Made by a program: the position numbers and the translations under genes. Shown one piece after another: positions 59,646-64,000 of a DNA stretch of 64,000 nucleotides; within the stretch, counting starts at the first letter, position 1; the number at the start of each line of letters is the position of its first letter. The stretch covers positions 186,001 to 250,000 of the forward strand of contig NZ_LCZJ02000019.1 of assembly GCF_001012825.1 (NCBI RefSeq), in the 5' to 3' direction. Source of the DNA: Paenibacillus etheri. GTDB lineage: Bacteria > Bacillota > Bacilli > Paenibacillales > Paenibacillaceae. The notes below the pieces were generated by a model, which did no database searches, was not told the origin of the DNA, and saw only the letters and a list, made by a program, of their open reading frames with translations.

Positions 59646-61313
59646 ATGTGGTCTAAAATAGTCTCTTATATTCCAGATTGGACAGTTTTTATGCAGGCAG
59701 CCATCACGCTGCTCTTTCCCATAGGGTTATATTACCTTTACAAGCATTTGTATTTTTATGTTGGAAGCGGACGCTCCAAGGAGTCAGGAGCTAACTCTCA
59801 GGATGAACATAAGAAGGCAGACAACGACGGAGTAAATCAGCAGCAGGCTGCGTCTACAGTGTTTACCCAAGATTATGATGCTGACCTAGCAGTGATAAGA
59901 ACGGCATTGGGGGGGAATAGTGATGTGCATTTCCGTGAATTCTCAGTCAAAGGTATTCAGGCACGTGCCGCATTGGTCTATGTGGAGGGCATGCAGGATG
60001 AAGAGCTAATCAATCAACAGGTGTTGCAAAATCTGATGTTTGCCGGTGAAATGCAAGCTTCGGAAGGAATATACACCTATATGAAACAGAATATGCTCCC
60101 ACTGGCTCAGCTTAGTGATGCTAGAGATTTGGACCATCTGCAGGAGTCTGTCCTGTTTGGATACACTGCACTGATTGTCGAAGGCATGCGTGAGATGCTT
60201 CTGGTTGGCTTTCCACATGGAGCAGTGCGTGCAATTACTGAGCCAACCTCGGAGGCTTTACTGCGGGGACCCCGGATTGGCTTTACCGAAGTGCTCAGTG
60301 AGAATACCTCTATGCTACGGCGCCAAGGTCTTAATAAGAATCTGGAAATGAAAATGGTTGAAGTGGGTAGCGAAATCAAGAAGAGTCTAGTTATCGCTTA
60401 TATGAAAAACATTGTAAATCCTGATCTGCTTAAGGAAGTGAATGAACGGATCTCCAAAATTGATATGGATTTCATTCTGGAATCCGGCTATGTGGAGCAG
60501 TTAATCGAGGATGATTATCTAAGTCCGTTTCAGCAAACACAGAATACGGAAAGACCCGATCGAGTGATTGCCTCTTTATTAGAGGGGAGAATTGCAATTT
60601 TGCTGGACGGCACACCGTTTGCACTCATTGTTCCAGTGACGTTCAGTATGCTTTTACAGTCTCCCGAGGATTACTATGAGCGCTGGTTTCCAGGTACACT
60701 TTTACGGGTGCTACGGTTCTGCGCAGCATTTCTGGCTCTGTTAGCCCCTGCGCTTTACATTTCCTTTATCTCCTTTCATCCGGGACTAATTCCTACTCAG
60801 CTGGCCATTTCCATAATTGAAGCACGCCAAGGTGTACCCTTTCCTGCTTTAATTGAAGTACTGATTCTGGAGATTTCCATTGAAATCTTGCGTGAAGCTG
60901 GAATTCGTCTGCCGAAGCCCATAGGTCCGGCAATGGGGATTGTCGGAGGTCTGATCATTGGAGATGCTGCGGTACAGGCTGGTATTGTAAGTCCCTTTCT
61001 GGTAATTGTCGTAGCCGTGACAGCGATCTCTTCGTTTTCTATACCGATGTACAGTGCTGGAATTACCCTCCGGATCTTACGATTCGCAGGCATGTTATTT
61101 GCAGCGGTCCTGGGCATGTACGGAACCATCCTGTTCTTCCTGCTGATTTGCAGTCATCTGACTCGCCTTTCAAGCTTCGGGGTTCCTTACATCACACCTA
61201 TCTCGCCCTTTCGGGTAAGTGACTGGAAGGATTTGTTTATCCGTGCACCGTTATCCATTATGAAGCGAAGACCGGAGATGCTGAAGACCCAGAAGAAAAA
61301 TCGCAAATCCTAG
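59646..61313 (+). CDS. Spore germination protein, GerA family A subunit
   Basis: A membrane protein of about 555 residues. A soluble N-terminal region (to about 320) with '[27 protein letters not shown]' and '[20 protein letters not shown]' is followed by five to six membrane helices including '[58 protein letters not shown]'-like family sequence. It forms the germinant receptor with the B and C subunits encoded next, in the inner spore membrane. AAAGG sits 9 bases before the ATG at 59646; the ATG at 59637 overlaps the SD. Which germinant it senses is unknown. Confidence 0.92.
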   Translation: [555 protein letters not shown]

Positions 61314-61349
61314 AGAACGTATTCTTGCAGGAGCAGGGGGGAGACCACA

Positions 61350-62453
61350 GTGTTCAAACGTACGGATGACAAGATCACAACCTCGCAGGCTGCCATAGTA
61401 TTGACTAATTCGATGCTGGGTGCCGGAATTTTGACCTTGCCAAGAGATCTTGTCAAGGCTGTGCAGACTCCTGATGCCTGGGTTTCTGTGGTGCTGGGTG
61501 GTGTCGTCGTGTTTATGGTAATTATGATTATGGTGAAGCTAAGTCAGCAATTTCCTGGTAAGACTGTCTTTCAGTATTCCAAAAGAATCGTAGGGAATCT
61601 CCCAGGCGGTGTACTGAGTTCCCTTCTGATTCTATATTTCATAGTGGTTGCGGGCTTCGAAATCCGAGTACTGGCGGAAGTAACGTTGTTCTTTCTTCTG
61701 GAAGGGACTCCAATTTGGGCGATTGTGATGCCGTTCATCTGGGTAGGCACCTATTTGGTATATGGGGGGATTAATTCCATTGCCCGTGTGTTTCAAATTG
61801 TGTTTCCGATCAGTATCTTTATCCTGATTATTTGTTTTATCTTAAGCTCCAGAATATTTGATATCCATCATTTACGTCCTTTTATGAGTGAAGGCCTGAT
61901 GCCGGTCATTCGGGGGATGAAGTCGGGCATCCTGATCTTTACTGGATGTGAGGTTGTTATGACCATGACGGCCTTTATGGAGCATCCGCAGGAAGCGGTT
62001 AAAGGGATGATGGTCGGATTCTGTATCCCGTTGGTACTGTATTTGGTAACTGTTGTGATGGTAATTGGAGGTCTGTCCATCAATTCTGTAATCACCAGTA
62101 CCTGGCCTACGATAGATTTGGTACGGAGCTTGGAAATTTCAGGATTCTTTTTTGAACGATTTGAATTTCCGTTGTTAGTCATATGGCTGATGCAGATGTT
62201 CTGCAATTTTTGCAGTTTTTTCTTTAATGCGTCACTAGGAATTTCGCAAGTGTTCAATCTGAAGATTCATCCGGTGATGTTCGCTTTAATGCCTGTAATT
62301 TTCATCTGCACGATGATCCCTCAACGCATCAACGATGTCTTCAGACTTGGTGATTCGATTGGCTATATGGGTGTGCTGATTTTTATGTTGTTGCCACTGT
62401 TATTGTCGATTGTATTACTGATCAGGAAGAAAGGACTTAAGCAGAATGTTTAG
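61350..62453 (+). CDS. Spore germination permease, GerB family subunit
   Basis: A 367-residue APC-fold membrane protein with ten helices. It opens with 'ITTSQAAIVLTNSMLGAGILTLPRDLVKAV', the typical endospore germination permease start. It probably binds the germinant in the inner spore membrane. The start is GTG behind a G-rich SD (GGGGGGAG). It overlaps the C-subunit gene by 8 bases. Confidence 0.93.
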   Translation: MFKRTDDKITTSQAAIVLTNSMLGAGILTLPRDLVKAVQTPDAWVSVVLGGVVVFMVIMIMVKLSQQFPGKTVFQYSKRIVGNLPGGVLSSLLILYFIVVAGFEIRVLAEVTLFFLLEGTPIWAIVMPFIWVGTYLVYGGINSIARVFQIVFPISIFILIICFILSSRIFDIHHLRPFMSEGLMPVIRGMKSGILIFTGCEVVMTMTAFMEHPQEAVKGMMVGFCIPLVLYLVTVVMVIGGLSINSVITSTWPTIDLVRSLEISGFFFERFEFPLLVIWLMQMFCNFCSFFFNASLGISQVFNLKIHPVMFALMPVIFICTMIPQRINDVFRLGDSIGYMGVLIFMLLPLLLSIVLLIRKKGLKQNV

Positions 62454-63636
62454 ACAGAGGGTAATACACTTACTAATAATATTCATGATTCTGCTTACGC
62501 AGCCTGGTTGTTGGAGCAGTAAAGAGATTGAAGACCTGAGTGTTATTACGGGATTGGCGCTTGAGAAGGGGGAACCTAAAACGCTCGAGCGGGAATTTGA
62601 GGAACGTGGAGGGAGCTACCCAAAGCATAATAAACTTACAGCAACTGTACAAATTGTGCCTGAAAGAACAATCGGAAGCTCCGGTAAAGAAGGCGAAAAA
62701 ACCAAAACCCATTTTTACAATATTTCAGAAACAGGGGATTCTCTGTTTGAAATATTCCGTCAGTTCTCCATTCGCAAGAACCGTCAGATTATAGGCCATC
62801 ACCTTAAGGTTATCGTCATATCAGAGGATCTAGTGCAAAAGGAGAAGATCAGACAGTTAATGGATTTTGTACTCCGAGATAACGATATCCGTCCCAGCTG
62901 CCTCATATTTCTTAGCCAAGGGCGTGCGTCCGATACGCTTATGACGGCTGAGGAGGAGATTCCTTCCTTCCGGCTGGTGGAGATGGTCCGTAACAATTTC
63001 AGAACCAGTAAAGTTATGAAGGGCATAACGTTATCGAATCTAGATGCGCTGATGTACTCCGAGCAAAGCTTTGTGTTGCAGAACGTTATAGAGGCACAAG
63101 GTGAGGTCAAATTTTCCGGAGCCGGTATTATCAAGGGAGAGACAGGACATTGGATCGGTAATCTCGACCAAAATGATGTGGAGAGTATTGCTTGGATCAA
63201 GGGGGATATAAGAGGCGGGAGCCTCAAAGCATATAGTCAGTCAAACGACTCGGTTACTTATGAGATGAAATCCGTTAAGAGCAAGATTACGCTGAAAGAG
63301 ACCGACGATAAGAAGATATCATTTCATGTTGCAATTGAGTCCACTGGACGCCTAATTGAGAATTGGGATGTTGATGCGCATTCCTCGGAAGTTGATTATT
63401 TCGAAGAACTAGAGAAGATATTCGAAGAAAAATTAACCCAACAAATCAATGCTCTTATCAACAAAATGCAATCCACTTACAAAGTGGATGTAGCGGGATT
63501 CGGAGATTGGCTCAGCGTTGAAAGGCCTCATGTCTGGAAACAGATTAAGGATCATTGGGACGAGGAATTTACTCGGATTCCAGTGACCTTTGATTTAAAG
63601 CTTAAGATTACCGATTTTGGTACAACATCTGATTGA
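62446..63636 (+). CDS. Ger(x)C-family spore germination lipoprotein
   Basis: A 396-residue lipoprotein. The signal peptide ends at the Cys in 'QPGCWSSKEIEDLSVITGLALEKG', which is the classic GerC start. Three GerC domains follow, with 'VQIVPERTIGS', 'IIGHHLKVIVISEDLVQK', 'FSGAGIIKGETGHWIGNLDQNDVES' and a long C-terminal helix 'EELEKIFEEKLTQQINALINKMQSTYKVDVAGFGD'. It completes the A-B-C germinant receptor. The ATG overlaps the permease gene end, so translation is coupled. Confidence 0.93.
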   Translation: MFRQRVIHLLIIFMILLTQPGCWSSKEIEDLSVITGLALEKGEPKTLEREFEERGGSYPKHNKLTATVQIVPERTIGSSGKEGEKTKTHFYNISETGDSLFEIFRQFSIRKNRQIIGHHLKVIVISEDLVQKEKIRQLMDFVLRDNDIRPSCLIFLSQGRASDTLMTAEEEIPSFRLVEMVRNNFRTSKVMKGITLSNLDALMYSEQSFVLQNVIEAQGEVKFSGAGIIKGETGHWIGNLDQNDVESIAWIKGDIRGGSLKAYSQSNDSVTYEMKSVKSKITLKETDDKKISFHVAIESTGRLIENWDVDAHSSEVDYFEELEKIFEEKLTQQINALINKMQSTYKVDVAGFGDWLSVERPHVWKQIKDHWDEEFTRIPVTFDLKLKITDFGTTSD

Positions 63637-63672
63637 ACGAATTTCCAGACAGAATATCGAAAATATTTTCAA

Positions 63673-63701
63673 TCGAAGCGCCCGAATTAACGGGTGTTTC
63701 G
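63673..63701 (+). terminator. Terminator of ger operon
   Basis: CGAAgCgCCCG pairs with CGGGtGtTTCG around a 6-base loop; a weak T tail follows. Confidence 0.6.
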
Positions 63702-63826
63702 TTATGTTCGGACATATTTTGTATTTTTCTAGAAAAAACAAACCATTTATCTTAATTTTGACACCTTGTTGAAAGCGCTTAACAGTACAATAATTAGCCT
63801 ATAACGAAAATAGGGGGCGTCAAACA

Positions 63827-64000
63827 ATGGTCAGCAAAAAAATGAAGGCAACTTCAACAATTGCTTTATCAGCAGCTTTGGTTTTAAGTATGGCAGCATG
63901 TGGAAATTCAAACAATGAGAGTAAAGGCGCTACAGAGTCGAAAGGGAATACAGCTACGAATGCTCCAGATGCCGGAACTCCAAAAACCGAAAACGGTAAG
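63827..64000 (+). CDS. Solute-binding lipoprotein, N-terminal part (cut by window edge)
   Basis: An ATG preceded by AGGGGG opens a frame that runs off the right edge. The 58 visible residues are a lipoprotein signal ('TIALSAALVLSMAACGN', lipobox MAAC) and an Asn/Ser/Thr-rich linker. This is typical of ABC solute-binding lipoproteins, most often for sugars, in this group of bacteria. The palindromic GAAAGCGCTT at 63771-63780, upstream, resembles a LacI/CcpA-type site but misses the full cre consensus. The binding domain is outside the window. Confidence 0.72.
   Translation, partial: MVSKKMKATSTIALSAALVLSMAACGNSNNESKGATESKGNTATNAPDAGTPKTENGK

Noticed and set aside
63758-63791. Perfect cre site and sigma-A promoter before the last lipoprotein gene
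   Set aside because: The palindrome GAAAGCGCTT misses the final C of the cre consensus, and the TTGACA to TACAAT spacing is 22 bases, too long.
1-64000. CRISPR array, tRNA, rRNA or insertion sequence
   Set aside because: Looked for regular repeats with spacers, cloverleaf-like GGTTCGA motifs and transposase motifs on both strands by eye; none seen.

Overview
This window looks like chromosome of a low-GC, endospore-forming Firmicute, most likely Paenibacillus or a close relative. The evidence is the cortex-lytic/coat pair cwlJ-gerQ, a complete gerA-type germinant receptor operon, strong AGGAGG-type ribosome binding sites with frequent TTG and GTG starts, and YesM/YesN-type sugar sensing. No phage, transposase, CRISPR array, rRNA or tRNA was seen.

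Layout. 1-5.5 kb: the tail of a LysR regulator, a tyrosine recombinase, ldh, an APC permease, an Asp-box propeller lipoprotein and a Cys-rich microprotein behind a perfect FNR-type box. 5.6-12.6 kb: a DUF2500 protein, cwlJ, gerQ, a CNNM/CorC membrane protein with an unusual hairpin-spaced Shine-Dalgarno, the bdbDC disulfide pair, and kimA behind a c-di-AMP (ydaO) riboswitch with a terminator. 12.7-18 kb: a siderophore-iron ABC system with two Fur boxes, then murB. 18-24.3 kb: a small ABC exporter, the queuosine precursor operon queF-C-D-E behind a preQ1-I riboswitch, an isochorismatase-like hydrolase and a VanW protein. 24.3-35.7 kb: a Zn alcohol dehydrogenase, an EamA transporter, a methyltransferase, then a ribose/xylose-type ABC importer with a cre site, followed by its probable three-part sensor (YesN regulator, YesM kinase, membrane-tethered sugar-binding protein). 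35.8-40.7 kb: a divergent LysR gene and pstSCAB. 40.8-52.7 kb: a Fur-boxed nitroreductase, an XRE/membrane pair, an MBL-TetR operon with a double palindromic operator, tandem M29 aminopeptidases, a KtrB/TrkH channel, a GNAT pseudogene, a second CNNM protein and a DUF1836 protein. 52.8-64 kb: an MFS carrier, a three-gene TerB_N / BrxD-like ATPase / Lhr-like helicase operon, the gerA-type operon, and the start of a solute-binding lipoprotein.

The most interesting locus is the compact three-gene operon at 54339-59471. It combines a TerB_N/TerB_C protein, a BREX BrxD-like P-loop ATPase and a BrxHI/Lhr-like SF2 helicase, but has none of the methylase, PglZ or nuclease partners of BREX or DISARM. 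It is a candidate stand-alone DNA-processing or defence module. Other items worth a look are a dispersed double-hairpin repeat family (three copies, one just upstream of that operon), the FNR-boxed Cys-rich microprotein, a hairpin that appears to bring a Shine-Dalgarno close to a TTG start, and the three-part sugar sensor. All functional statements come from reading motifs by eye; no database search was run.
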